64,000 bases of DNA from Latrodectus hesperus. Taxonomy: Eukaryota; Arthropoda; Arachnida; Araneae; Theridiidae. Below the pieces are notes generated by a model that did not search any database, was not told the DNA's origin, and was given only the letters and a program-made list of their open reading frames with translations. Shown here piece after piece: positions 11,069 through 20,805 of this stretch (its first letter is position 1; each line of letters begins with the position of its first letter). The stretch covers positions 76,423,609-76,487,608 of the forward strand of contig CM075853.1 of the NCBI GenBank assembly GCA_037975125.1, read 5' to 3'. Position numbers and translations under genes: made by a program.

Positions 11069-12170
11069 CATAGATTCCCAGAGTGGTCCAGGTGGACATC
11101 CTGGGGTCAATAGGAGACCACACGGGGATCCACGTAGACGTGAAAAGAAAACAAGTTGTAAGTGGGGGTCCACGAAAATTTTTCTGGTTTTCATTATAAA
11201 GAACTAAAATTTTGTCTTCGATTTACCTATCAACGTAGGCAGGTTGCATCATTCAGTAGGTAGATATTCAAATATATTCGAGATTCAGTTCAAACCCAGA
11301 ATTGAATAGAAATAGAAAATAGTACAAGTGTACTTGGTAAATTGAAATTAATGAAGCAAAATATTAGTCGGCGCGAATTCTCCCAGTTTCCGCACTTGTC
11401 ACAGATAGAATGTCTTGACGAGGATATTCAGACTTACGCTCAACATTTAAATACCCTGCATGATGACTTCAAAATATATTTGAAGATCATTCTGACGATG
11501 GAAATACCACCATGGTTCTTAACCCCATTTGATGAAACAGGAAAGGCGAATGTAGTATTACAAGAGGAGCTACCTGAGCTCAGCACCAATGAGGAATTGA
11601 AGGTGTAATTTAAAAAAGGCTATAAAAAAAAACATTTTGGCTGCAGGCAGAAATCCCCGAAAAATATCCTGGGCTGTGGGAAATTGCGAGAAAATGTTTG
11701 ATAGCGTGTTTCCCTCGTCATATCTTGTCGAAAGAAGTTTTAGTGCCGTTACCAACCTGTTAACAAAAAAAGGAGCAGATTGAACATCACAAAACGGGGA
11801 GATTTGAGATTACTTCTTACAAAACTGAAGCCAAATATTGATAATTTGCTGTTAATTCATCAAGTACATCCGTCTCGTTAAAAGTATGACTTTTTTATTG
11901 TTGATCTACATTTCAGAGTTCATTGTTGATTTTTTATCAATTGTTAATTGTTTGTAATAATAAATGTTTATAATTTTGTATAACCACAAGTATTATTTTA
12001 ACAAGTAGGACAACGAAAATGTGCTACTTTTTTTCTTCTTAACACCCCCAATTTAGAATGCTATTTTTTAGGAGTTTTGGGAATACAGTAGAAATGTAGC
12101 AGCAAGGGGTCTACCAAAAATAGGAAAACTTTGAAAGTGGTCCACGAGAAAAAAAGTTTGGGAACCCATG
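11069..12170 (+). mobile_element. hAT-superfamily DNA transposon, decayed, with 8-bp target duplication
   Basis: Ends are related inverted repeats: CATAGATTCCCAGAG at the left and, reverse-complemented, CATGGGTTCCCAAACT at the right. Both sides are flanked by the same 8 bases, ATTTAATA (11061-11068 and 12171-12178), the duplication size expected of hAT elements. Inside is the C-terminal part of a hAT transposase. At 1.1 kb it is far shorter than an autonomous hAT, so it is an internally deleted or decayed copy that could have moved only with a transposase supplied in trans. It inserted at the tail of a SINE fragment. Confidence 0.85.
11342..11880 (+). pseudogene. hAT transposase C-terminal remnant (ZBED5/FAM200-like)
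   Basis: The frame 11342-11608 contains ELSTNEELKV. Beyond its stop the similarity continues in other frames, with a run around SRLNITKRGDLRLLLTKL and LLLIHQVHPS near the end. In hAT transposases of the ZBED5/FAM200 type this is the C-terminal dimerisation region. Multiple stops and frame changes between 11608 and 11760 show it is dead. The BED zinc finger and catalytic core are missing. The original enzyme would cut and paste the element by recognising its end repeats. Confidence 0.7.
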
Positions 12171-12178
12171 ATTTAATA

Positions 12179-13668
12179 TTTATTTTTCTATTTTACGAGC
12201 CTTCAACTTATATGTTCTTTTTTAGTTCATTTTTCATTAAAACGAGCTTTAATTGTATATATAGTTTGAACAAATTTGATGAAACCACTTTTTGTCGCTT
12301 TATTTCAAATCTTCCTTGCCATTTCCTGAGTTCGAAATTAACTCCAGCAAGTTTCAATAGAAGGGAAGAAATTTGAAATCAAAATCATTAGAGATTTTTT
12401 TATTATAAGACTATGGAATGAAATTATTGTACCGAAGTACAACAACATAAAACGTTCAATTTTATTTTGTATCTGAAAAGTCCTCAAATTTTTTTTTTAT
12501 ATTATTTCTCTTTTTATAAATTTTTTAGATTTTTCTCTTTTTATTAAAGATAAAATTTATATAAATTTTACTTTTCTTGAACTATGTCTATAGCTTAAAT
12601 AAATTTAATCATTAAAAGAAACGGATTTGTTACATTATGAAAGGTTTTCGGTCATGCATTTTTTATAGTATAAAAAATGTGGTGTGAAAATTCAACTCTG
12701 CACTTTATCTTCGTTTTCAATTTCATTTCTTATAATAACATTAAATTTTGATCAAAGAATTTTAAATGAATTTATTTATATTTTTAAAATGGGTTCTTTG
12801 TCTCAGAGTGTTTTAGTTATTTTTCCGAATAATTTTACTACTCTCTTGAAACAGACAAATATATATACATATATGTATGTTTACATATATACATGTATGT
12901 ATGTATGCATATATACATATATGTATGTAAACACGATACATTGTTTTCCTCTTAAAATTCCATATTCTATAGTTTTGATTCATGATAAATTATATGTCAA
13001 TATCAAATTATATGTTTCATCAAATCTTGAGATGTTAAATGAAACAGAACATTTCTATGTCTAGTTCTTTTTCAGATGTAAACTGTAGCTGTTTTTACGA
13101 GCATGTTAATCATTTGGTCTACAGTTACATATTGACTTAATAATTTAGGAATTCTTCAATAGGAATGATGTACTGCATTTTATTTAACATACATTAAAAT
13201 CCACATTTATTCGCGATGCCATCAGGTGTCTTAATTTTGACCCATTGGTTAAGAAAAATCATGAGTTGGAAAAGTTATTATATGTATATATAATTGATGA
13301 GTAAAATACATATATTTAAATTGTGAAATAGTTATAATTATACAGGCAATATAAAAATCACTTTCTTATGATTTCATAGAAATATCTGCAGTTAAAAATA
13401 ATTAATTGCGATCTCTGATATGAACTATATTACATACAGTATTTATTTTTATAGACTAAGAATTTATATAAATAATGTTATTTATATTTCCTTCTGCTTA
13501 AGCTACTTTTTCAGATGTTTATTTTCAAGCATTTGTCAAGAAACATATTCATTGTTTAACTTAATTTCTAACTCCTTTTTGTGAACTTTTTACTTTGTAC
13601 TTATTTCACAATGCTATAGGAAAATTAAATGTGAAGTTTCGATTTTTTATATGTATGAGAAAATTTTT
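12179..13668. other. AT-rich stretch, no gene recognised
   Basis: Open frames at 12131-12376 and 12684-13064 are low-complexity; the second runs through the TATG microsatellite at 12859-12929. No transposon ends seen. Confidence 0.4.
12859..12929. repeat. TATG/TACA microsatellite
   Basis: Interrupted runs of ATACATATATGTATG-type tetranucleotides over about 70 bases. Confidence 0.85.
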
Positions 13669-13681
13669 TAACAAAAATGTT

Positions 13682-15227
13682 GTTGTTGTTGCATGCCCCT
13701 AAAGGCCAGCAATGCTAGACCAGGTCCATGACGTTGTACACTCTACAATAATCCAAAAACAGAAGAGGGTCGTCAACCAAGTCCTGCCTGGAGAGCCCTA
13801 GGCACTCAAGGATACGTGCAGGCGAAGCCTGCTCGGTAGAGCGGTTAGTACAGGTTTCAAAGGTTCGGGAACCCTCAGAGTGTTTTAGGGTTTTAAGATG
13901 TCCACTTCGAAATCGGTCGAGAATAGTTTGTTCCTGACGATTTAAGTTGTTAGTCAGAGAGCCTCCAGGACGGGAACTTTGGAACCAGTAATGTACCAGA
14001 GGGACAATCCAAGTTATCCTGTTCTTAATTTTTTCTCTGTAGTGAATCTCCGTGAAAGTGAGATGAGCTAAATTAACGGAGGTCTCGCCAGCACCAGCTT
14101 TCGCCAGAGCATCCGCAATTTCATTTCCCTCAATATCGACGTGGGAAGGAATCTCCTGCAGATGAATCTGATGAGATATGGAAAACCGTTTTAACTTGTT
14201 AACTATTGTCACTCCAACATTGTCTCTAACACTTTGCCAATTGCACAGGTGCTGAATTGCATTTCTGCTGTCAAACAGAATCCAAACCTCCTTTCCATAA
14301 GGAAGAGATGAAAAAACCTCAAGGGCCTCATCAATGGCTATCAGTTCACTGCGAAAAACCGAGCAGTGATCGGGATTTCTCCTCTGAAGCTTTAATTCAT
14401 GGTCTTGAGATTTGACTAAAATACCACTGCCGGATCGGAAAAAGTCATCTCTACTGCCATCTGTGTAGACTTGAACAGCATCAAGTGGAATCTCTCCAAT
14501 TTTCTCAAGGGCCAATTGCCTCAAATATGCAGGAAGGTCTGTTTGTTTATTCACTTGTACTGGTAATTCGAAATGAAAGAAGACACCGCCCAAGTTGTCC
14601 ACCGGGCTAAGACACTGTGAAATGTGATGTGGTTCCACTGCGTCATCGACAAGATTAAAGAAAGCCACTTGGCTGAAGGGACTGTTTCTCTTAAGCATCT
14701 GATTGTTACACCAGTTTATAAAGTAGTTAGAGGTGCGATTTTGTGAACCTAGAGCGCTAAGTTTGTTGTAGTATTTTATTAGGCAAGCATGCGCGCGTCT
14801 CCTAAAACTTAAGGGCTGTAAGTCTGCTTCAAAAAGAACAATTTCCCTGGGACATGAGTTTCTAAGCCCAGTGATGATCCGAGCTGCGCTAAGCTGGACC
14901 TTTTCAAGTTTCTGAAGATTTGTATCTGAGGCACTACAGTAAATTGGAAGGCCATACTCTAAGATTGGTCTGATTAATGAGATAAAACGTGTTTCTAGGG
15001 TGCCAGCGTCAGCGCCCCAATCTCGCCCAGAAATATACCGTAAGATGCTGAGTCGTTTTCTCGCCTTCAGCACGAGATGATCGATATGTTTATTTCCTAG
15101 TATTTCATAGTCCAACACAAAACCCAAATATTTTGGGTGAATCAATATATCATACCCAATATATCAAGAGACAGTCGTTGATTGTTCAATAGGATATAAG
15201 GATGGAAATTATAAAGCTTTCTATTAG
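13682..15227 (-). mobile_element. 5'-truncated non-LTR retrotransposon (Jockey-like) with 13-bp target duplication
   Basis: The minus-strand element ends in an AAC repeat (GTTGTTGTTG on the plus strand at 13682). It is flanked by perfect 13-base direct repeats, TAACAAAAATGTT, at 13669-13681 and 15228-15240. Only the 3' part of the second ORF is present: the end of reverse transcriptase and an RNase H domain. A 5' truncation with a target-site duplication is the signature of target-primed reverse transcription. The RT-like frame continues to about 15227 on the other side of a small local duplication (GATATATTG repeated at about 15142-15163), which breaks the frame. Confidence 0.88.
13715..15145 (-). 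pseudogene. RT C-terminus plus RNase H of a non-LTR retrotransposon
   Basis: The open frame of about 476 codons starts only where truncation and frameshift leave it; no authentic start exists. Residues 1-130 match the thumb end of Jockey-type reverse transcriptase (HPKYLGFVLD, the LIRPILEYGLPIYC block). Residues 223-350 are an RNase HI domain with all four acidic residues in place: D229 in YTDGS, E267 in FRSELIAI, D292 in LFDSRNAI and D345 in NEIADALA. The conserved IPSHVDIEGNEIAD motif is present. In the full element RNase H removes the RNA strand during second-strand synthesis. The C-terminus is intact to its stop at 13715. The catalytic FADD-type RT motif lies in the missing 5' part, so this copy cannot retrotranspose by itself. 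Confidence 0.88.
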
Positions 15228-15240
15228 TAACAAAAATGTT

Positions 15241-15954
15241 TTATTAAATAACATGACTGAATCTCTTTTAGGAGTATTAATATATTGAGAAATAATTTAG
15301 TAAGACTTCAAAGTTCTCTCATAATTTTTTAATCATTCTATTATTAGAAAATAATTTTATCAAACGAAAATCTAATGTTGGATCTTGGATTTAAAAATAA
15401 AACTAATCTGAGTTTTGTCTAAATAGATAGAAACAGATATTTTATTTAATCGATATTATTGTAACTTTTGTTTATTTGTTAAGTGGCATCTTCAAATTAA
15501 TTTGAAATACTATCTTAAACACAAAAATGAAACTCACAAATCTAAAATACACGGACTTCTATTAAAGAGATTTAAATAATTTCCATTTATGCAATTTTTA
15601 AACACGCTATGCTGATATCATTCTGAAAATTTTAAGCAAAGAAATAAAGTTTGAAAAATGTTTCGAGATGAAATAAAATTCTAGGTTCGGTCTGTAGGCC
15701 TAAGGCAGATGTAAGCCTTTGATACCTACGATACATTCCATTTCAAAAGAGCAGTCTAACTCCTAGACACAGCCACCTTGAACTTGTTTATTCTAACCTG
15801 AATTTGTATTCTCGAACACACATTAAACAAAATTTAAATACATGCAAATTTTACTATTTACCAAGTAGAATTTTTATGTTAGAAATTAATTTTATGAGTA
15901 TATTTTAAGGACTTTACCAGTATGTTTTTATTTTTGAGTTTATAAAAGTATTCA
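15241..15954. other. AT-rich spacer
   Basis: No gene or transposon recognised. A less AT-rich patch at about 15680-15790 has no identifiable motif. Confidence 0.4.
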
Positions 15955-15966
15955 GCAATATACATT

Positions 15967-16138
15967 GTTAGTTTGTCGCTCAACGGTCATTTCTTGCACA
16001 CGAGGGATAATTAGACCGGGACCTACGGTTTAAAGTGGATTCCAAACCACTACAAACATCCATGCCCAAAGTGGGACTCGAACGTACGAACTGTTGATCC
16101 GAAGGCAACAGCGCTAACCATTCGGCTGCCAGCTCGGC
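15967..16138 (-). mobile_element. tRNA-derived SINE (family b) with perfect 12-bp target duplication
   Basis: Read on the minus strand, this is the same element as 8190-8360: A box GCCGAATGGTTAGCGC, B box ACGTTCGAGTCCC, then GTGGTTTGGAATCCACTTTA. It is flanked by identical 12-base direct repeats, GCAATATACATT, at 15955-15966 and 16139-16150. The perfect duplication suggests it is the youngest copy of this family in the window. Confidence 0.9.
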
Positions 16139-16150
16139 GCAATATACATT

Positions 16151-16595
16151 AATTTTATTTAAATGTCTGGAAAGGAAATTATAAGCAGATATAGAAAAAA
16201 TTTAAATTTTTTCTAACATTTATATAAAAGTAGAATGTTTAAGTTTATTTTACTTTAAAGTAGTTTCAAAATGGAATGACAGCATTTTGAATTTTACTTA
16301 ATAAATACGGGAAAGTATTTTATAGCAAAAACTGCTTTGCTAAAATGCTTCATTAGTTCACACTGTATTTCGATATATTTGTTCATTAAAACATAATGAT
16401 TTTTTTCTAGAATGTGTTTAATAATACATCAATAAGCATAAAAATCTGCCGAATTTTCTAGAATTCTAGTGTGCCATGTTAATTTATTAATAGCAATAAT
16501 CTGTCCTCTATTTTCCTTCCAAAAAGCTTATTCATTATAAATTGAATTACGTTTTTGTAATGATCAGTCTTTACATGATACTTCATATTAATATA
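16151..16595. other. AT-rich spacer
   Basis: No feature recognised between the SINE and the inverted-repeat transposon. Confidence 0.4.
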
Positions 16596-16759
16596 CAGTG
16601 TTAGCAAGAAATAAGTTTCCCACTTCAGAGGGCTGTAGAATACGTTCAATTTGTCCAAATGAGGTAAAATTTGAACTACAGATAATTCAAATGATGCGCT
16701 TGACATTTATTAAAAAAATAAATAGTACAAAATTTCACCGATAGATAGCGCTGTAATAC
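16596..16759 (+). repeat. left terminal inverted repeat
   Basis: It pairs with 18042-18203. Differences include an extra base near the outer end and a few substitutions; the outer 60 bases are nearly identical. Confidence 0.9.
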
Positions 16760-16825
16760 ACATAAAACATTTGATATGCTTTATAAATGTTAAATAATAA
16801 TAATGAAAAAGTAGCATTACAACTG

Positions 16826-17912
16826 TTAAACATGCCCCCCTTCATTTTCAACAATGTGTTCTAAACGCAGAACCATATTTTCGACGGCAGACCGGAGTGA
16901 GTCTGTCGGAATATCAAGGAGATGGCGCCGAATGCTGTCCTTCAGATCTGGTACAGATGCTGGCCATTTACGGTAGACATTGTCCTTCAAAAAATCCCAC
17001 AACCAAAAGTCACAGGGGGTGATATCCGTCGAACGAGGAGGCCATGCCATAGGGAAATAACGGCTGATAACCCGTGCCTCAGTAATATGCTGTGTTAGCA
17101 GTTGCTTTACACGACGATCAATATGAGGAGGTACGCCATTCTGCATGAAATAATGTCCTGAAGTCATCCACGCTGCTGAAGTGGTGGGATTACAAAATCC
17201 CTCAGCATGTCTTGGTACCGTTGTCCTGTGATCGAACAGGTTTTGATTCCATTTGCAGTTATCTCTTCAAAAAATACGGTCCAATCACAAAAGTAGCCGT
17301 AAACCCACACTATACTGTCACTTTTTCAGGATGCAAGGGTTTTTTCTGGATAGCGCGAGGGTTTTCCGCTGCCCAAATTTGACAATTGTGGGTGTTGACT
17401 TGCCCATTAAGTTGAAAGTGGGCTTCTTCAGTCCACAGAATATTCCATGTCCAAATGACGTCAACCACCATTCGAGCAAAGAACTGAAGTGCAAAAGTTT
17501 TAAGAACCTCTGAGTCCCCGTCCTGTAACAAGTGCAGAGGATTGATTTTGTAAGGATAAAAATGCAAAATCCGCCGTAAGATTTTTCGTACAGGGACATA
17601 CGACATATCCAATACACATGAAACAACTGGCACACTAACATTAACATCCGGCGACTGACTGCTGGCTTCAACGACCGCGGTAGCCACATTTTCTACGCTA
17701 GAAGACTGGATTGGCTTTCGTCCTTTACCGGGAAGAATTGCAAGTTGTCCAGTTCTTTCAAATTTCTGCATCATCTTGCAAAACGCACATGGAGACACTG
17801 GACCTCTTCGTATCTGCATTATACGGCGAAATTCTTTTACAACTGCAACGGAGTTCTGCTGGTTCTGGTTGAACAATTTTACAAGTAGCGCTTTTTCTTG
17901 TAAAGACGGCAT
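16826..17912 (-). pseudogene. Tc1/mariner-superfamily transposase (DUF4817 type), broken
   Basis: Likely start is ATG at 17912 (MPSLQEKALLVKLF), the usual start of the helix-turn-helix region called DUF4817; the frame is open further upstream but without similarity. The HTH part is followed by a DDE-like core with WTEEAHFQLNG and WAAENP, and, in the second open piece (17167-16826), YFMQNGVPPHI and TDITPCDFWLW. Between them are an in-frame TAG where relatives have Trp (just downstream of 17310), and at least one shift in a T run before the second piece. In relatives the first motif reads TDEAHF and the second QDGAPPH, so this copy has Glu and Asn in place of the first two catalytic Asp residues. 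It is doubly inactive. The original enzyme would bind the end repeats and insert at TA. Confidence 0.88.
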
Positions 17913-18041
17913 GATGTGCAGAGAAGTAACTAATGCTCGTTCAGAATCCGCCTTCTTTTTACCCAAAGATAATGCTAATAGGCTTGCGCTGTAAAGCAAA
18001 TGACTTTTCATATTTTCAGTATATGCAAATAAGTAATATTA

Positions 18042-18203
18042 GTATTACAGCGCCATCTATCGTCGAAATGTTGTACTATGTTTTTTAAATAAATGTCAAG
18101 CGCATTATTTGAATTAGCTGTAGTTCAAATTTCATCTCATTTGGACAAATAGAACGTATTCTACAGCCCTCTGAAGTGGGAAACTTATTTCTTGCTAACC
18201 CTG
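18042..18203 (-). repeat. right terminal inverted repeat
   Basis: Inverse copy of 16596-16759; it ends in CTG followed by the flanking TA. Confidence 0.9.
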
Positions 18204-18205
18204 TA

Positions 18206-18639
18206 TTTTCAAAATATTTATTTTGAACGTATTCCCGAATTTCAAAATTTTAAAAACAGCTCGACTTAATTTAACCATATATTAATTTCACTAAAATTTC
18301 AACGTAAGCAAAAATATGATGGAAATTGTTTTTAATCACAGAAAAATGTCATGTCCAAAAAAATAATATACTAAGTAACCCATAATCAAAATTAAATAAA
18401 AACAATAAATATGAATAAATAAAAAATAAAAAATTAGAATTTGGCTCTAGTTCAAATTTTTCTAATAGACTCATAATATTTCCCTTATTTTCTATATATT
18501 AATTCTATTACTTCAATAATTGAGAAAATTTCTTTTTTCTTTAAGTTGAAATATTTTTTACATGTGTTATTCTATAAAAAAGAAATAAATACAATTTAAT
18601 TTGTCAACTTAAAATACAAATTCAAAGCAAAGCATTTAA
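18206..18639. other. AT-rich spacer
   Basis: No feature recognised. Confidence 0.4.
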
Positions 18640-19990
18640 GGATAATGCAACATGATTTCATAAACGAGGCTTTCTAATATCTATAAAGAGTGCATAAAAA
18701 AAGAGGCAAAAAAACTGAAAAAATTTATAAGTTACATCAAAGAAACGGTAAGAGTAAAGACTCTTTATCAGCGTTCCAATGACTTTTTAAGCAGAGACGC
18801 ATTGGGAAAGGCGAAATCCATTTGCTCTGAAAAGAGAAAATACTTTTTCAAGACAGAAAAAAAATATCTTTAATTTAAAGAAAATACATCGTGAGAATAT
18901 AGAAAGAAAAAGAGATCCATTACTGAAAATATTTTTCTATTCCCAGCGGTAAAGCATAGACAACAATTTTAATTAAAGGGAAAATCACATGACTTTTTCT
19001 TAAGCGAGTGGAATTTTAGAGGGAAATATTACATCACATAAATTAGTTATATCGCGGCATAAGCTATAGCACAGGAGTTCAAATCAGTGTTAATTACTTT
19101 TTTAAATTAATTTCAAATGTTTTATTAAAATTCTGACAGGAAATCTATTTTTTATTTTAAGTTAGCCACATATCAACATCCAGATATTATTCAATCAAAG
19201 AAAACATAAATAGAACTTACATTAGATATTTTTGTATAAGAAATACAGAAATAAATAAAAACCTAAGGAATTAAAAAATCACTTTTAACTGAAGTTACAG
19301 TTTAAATCTGAAAAATATCTATGTTCTAGAACTTAACAAGAAAAGTGTACGTCTTACAGAATAATTTAAGTAACAGCTCCTCAAAATGATGTTTCATATC
19401 CCAAACTGTAGAACCATGTTTAGATTCCCTAAAATAATAATAATAAACTAAGATATATAAAGCTTGGGCAAAAATGTGTGTTCTTTAGTTACGAAATTGT
19501 TAAGTATAAAAGTCAGGGATTTTTTTCATCTGTATTCTATTGCGATTTCGACTGAGACGCCTTGAGAAAGGTCAAAACGCATTTGCTGCAGAGTACGAAA
19601 ACAGTATTTTTACAAAAACACAAAATATCATTTTTTTAATTAAAAATTACATAGTAATATAGAAAAGAGGTTGGGAGAGAGAGAGAGAGAGAGAGATTCA
19701 ACACTATAAATATTTTTTCACTACTCTCAATGGTAACGCATGGATGACAATTTTGAAAAAAAAATTTTTTTTGAGGAGAATATAGGAACGAAATATTTCA
19801 TAGGTTAAATTAATTACATTGAGGTCTAAATAACTTTACAATATTAATAACTTTATAGTGAGATAAACCAGCGTTAATTATGTAATACAAGTGCTGTAAT
19901 CAAAATTTTGAAATGAAATACAGTTTCTGTTTTAAGTTAACCATGTAGTGAGATTCTAAGATAAGTTTAATTTCATTCCTTGCACGTCCT
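18640..19990. repeat. diverged tandem duplication upstream of the SDR gene
   Basis: Two direct copies lie about 750-775 bases apart. Matching blocks include GAGACGCATTGGGAAAGGCG (18797 region) with GAGACGCCTTGAGAAAGGTC (19553 region), the AGCGGTAAAGCATAGACAACA block with AATGGTAACGCATGGATGACA, CAGTGTTAATTA with CAGCGTTAATTA, and TTTTAAGTTAGCCACAT with TTTTAAGTTAACCATGT. Divergence is high, so the duplication is old. It lies in the 5' flank of the dehydrogenase gene, which starts at about 20400. Function is unknown. Confidence 0.6.
19675..19696. repeat. GA microsatellite
   Basis: About eleven GA dinucleotides, lying inside the second copy of the tandem duplication and absent from the first. 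Confidence 0.9.
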
Positions 19991-20380
19991 TATTTCAGCA
20001 TTTGACAAAAAATTGGCAGATAAATAGAATAAGGATTTTACATTCATAACTATAATGAATATTAATTCATTGTATAAAAGTAAAATTATAATATTTTGAA
20101 CTCATACAATCAAAAGTTTCGATGTGTAAAAAAATCTATATTTGCTACCTTTATTGACTGATAAAAAATTGTTTGAGCTCATGAAAAAGATAACAATAAC
20201 TATTTAAGTCCTTTATCTTCCACAGCAACTTCACACTTCTTCCAAATATCAACGAAAGAAAGAACAAAAGAACAAAAAAAATCCATGAATCGCGCCACGC
20301 CTCCTCGACGCTGCCAATCGGATATCCAGGAAGTGAGTCGACACTCATCATTCCCGGCTGCCAAACCGTAAAAAACAAAT

Positions 20381-20471
20381 ACTTCCCAAAGAAATAGTAA
20401 ACTCTTGCTGCGCGAAGTTATTCGCGCGCGACCTTCGAATTGTTATTTTTTCAGCCAGAAAAGCAAAGAAA
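20381..20471 (+). promoter_or_regulatory. CG-rich 5' end of the SDR gene, with hairpin and possible splice acceptor
   Basis: A small CG-rich cluster precedes the start codon. GCGCGAA (20410-20416) and TTCGCGC (20421-20427) form a perfect 7-base inverted repeat with a 4-base loop. TGTTATTTTTTCAG ends at 20454 and resembles a splice acceptor, so the coding exon may begin at 20455 with a non-coding exon upstream. Alternatively the cluster is the core promoter and 5' untranslated region. Neither can be decided from sequence alone. Confidence 0.4.
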
Positions 20472-20676
20472 ATGCTTCGCGCGGGTGGTATATTCTGCTT
20501 AGTCCTGGCGCTTCTGCTGACCGCCGCAGTGAATTATAAAAATTTCGACATGATGTTTGCAGCTGTTGGTTGGATCGTGGTCATAGTTTACACGGCTAAC
20601 ATTATTACCAGGTGGATATTGTCCGTAATTCCTAAACAGGTGGTCACGCCGAACAACAAAGCTGTTTTAATTACAG
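20472..20676 (+). CDS. short-chain dehydrogenase/reductase (retinol/17-beta-HSD/hydroxybutyrate dehydrogenase group), exon 1
   Basis: ATG at 20472 opens 68 codons plus one base up to a donor (CAG followed by GTAGGC) at 20677. The N-terminus has two hydrophobic segments, at about residues 5-20 and 28-50, typical of the membrane anchor of this SDR group. It then enters the Rossmann fold: NNKAVLITG is beta strand 1 plus the first glycine-motif residues. The intron (phase 1) cuts within the glycine motif, which exon 2 completes as TGCDTGFG. Known of the family: NAD(P)-dependent oxidation or reduction of hydroxyl/keto groups on retinoids, steroids or short hydroxy acids, at endoplasmic reticulum or mitochondrial membranes. 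The substrate cannot be told from these exons. The start is supported by the hydrophobic N-terminus following directly and the lack of an upstream in-frame extension. Confidence 0.9.
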
Positions 20677-20721
20677 GTAGGCCTTTCTCAAGAAGTTATT
20701 ATAACTAGTACTTTGACAAAT

Positions 20722-20723
<2 letters not shown>

Positions 20724-20798
<75 letters not shown>
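20724..20798. repeat. AT microsatellite
   Basis: Uninterrupted AT dinucleotides over 75 bases, about 50 bases into intron 1. Confidence 0.95.

Positions 20799-20805
<7 letters not shown>

Larger units (their letters stand above)
16596..18203 (-). mobile_element. Tc1/mariner-superfamily transposon with about 160-bp inverted repeats
   Basis: A 1608-base element is bounded by CAGTGTTAGCAAGAAATAAG at the left and its near-exact inverse at the right, with TA on both sides (16594-16595, 18204-18205), the target of this superfamily. The inverted repeats extend about 160 bases (16596-16759 and 18042-18203) with scattered differences. A broken transposase on the minus strand fills the middle. Long inverted repeats are unusual compared with the roughly 30-base ends of classic mariners. 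Confidence 0.92.

Noticed and set aside
17318..17689. Minus-strand 123-codon frame overlapping the transposase
   Set aside because: It is another reading frame of the broken transposase at 16826-17912, not a separate gene.
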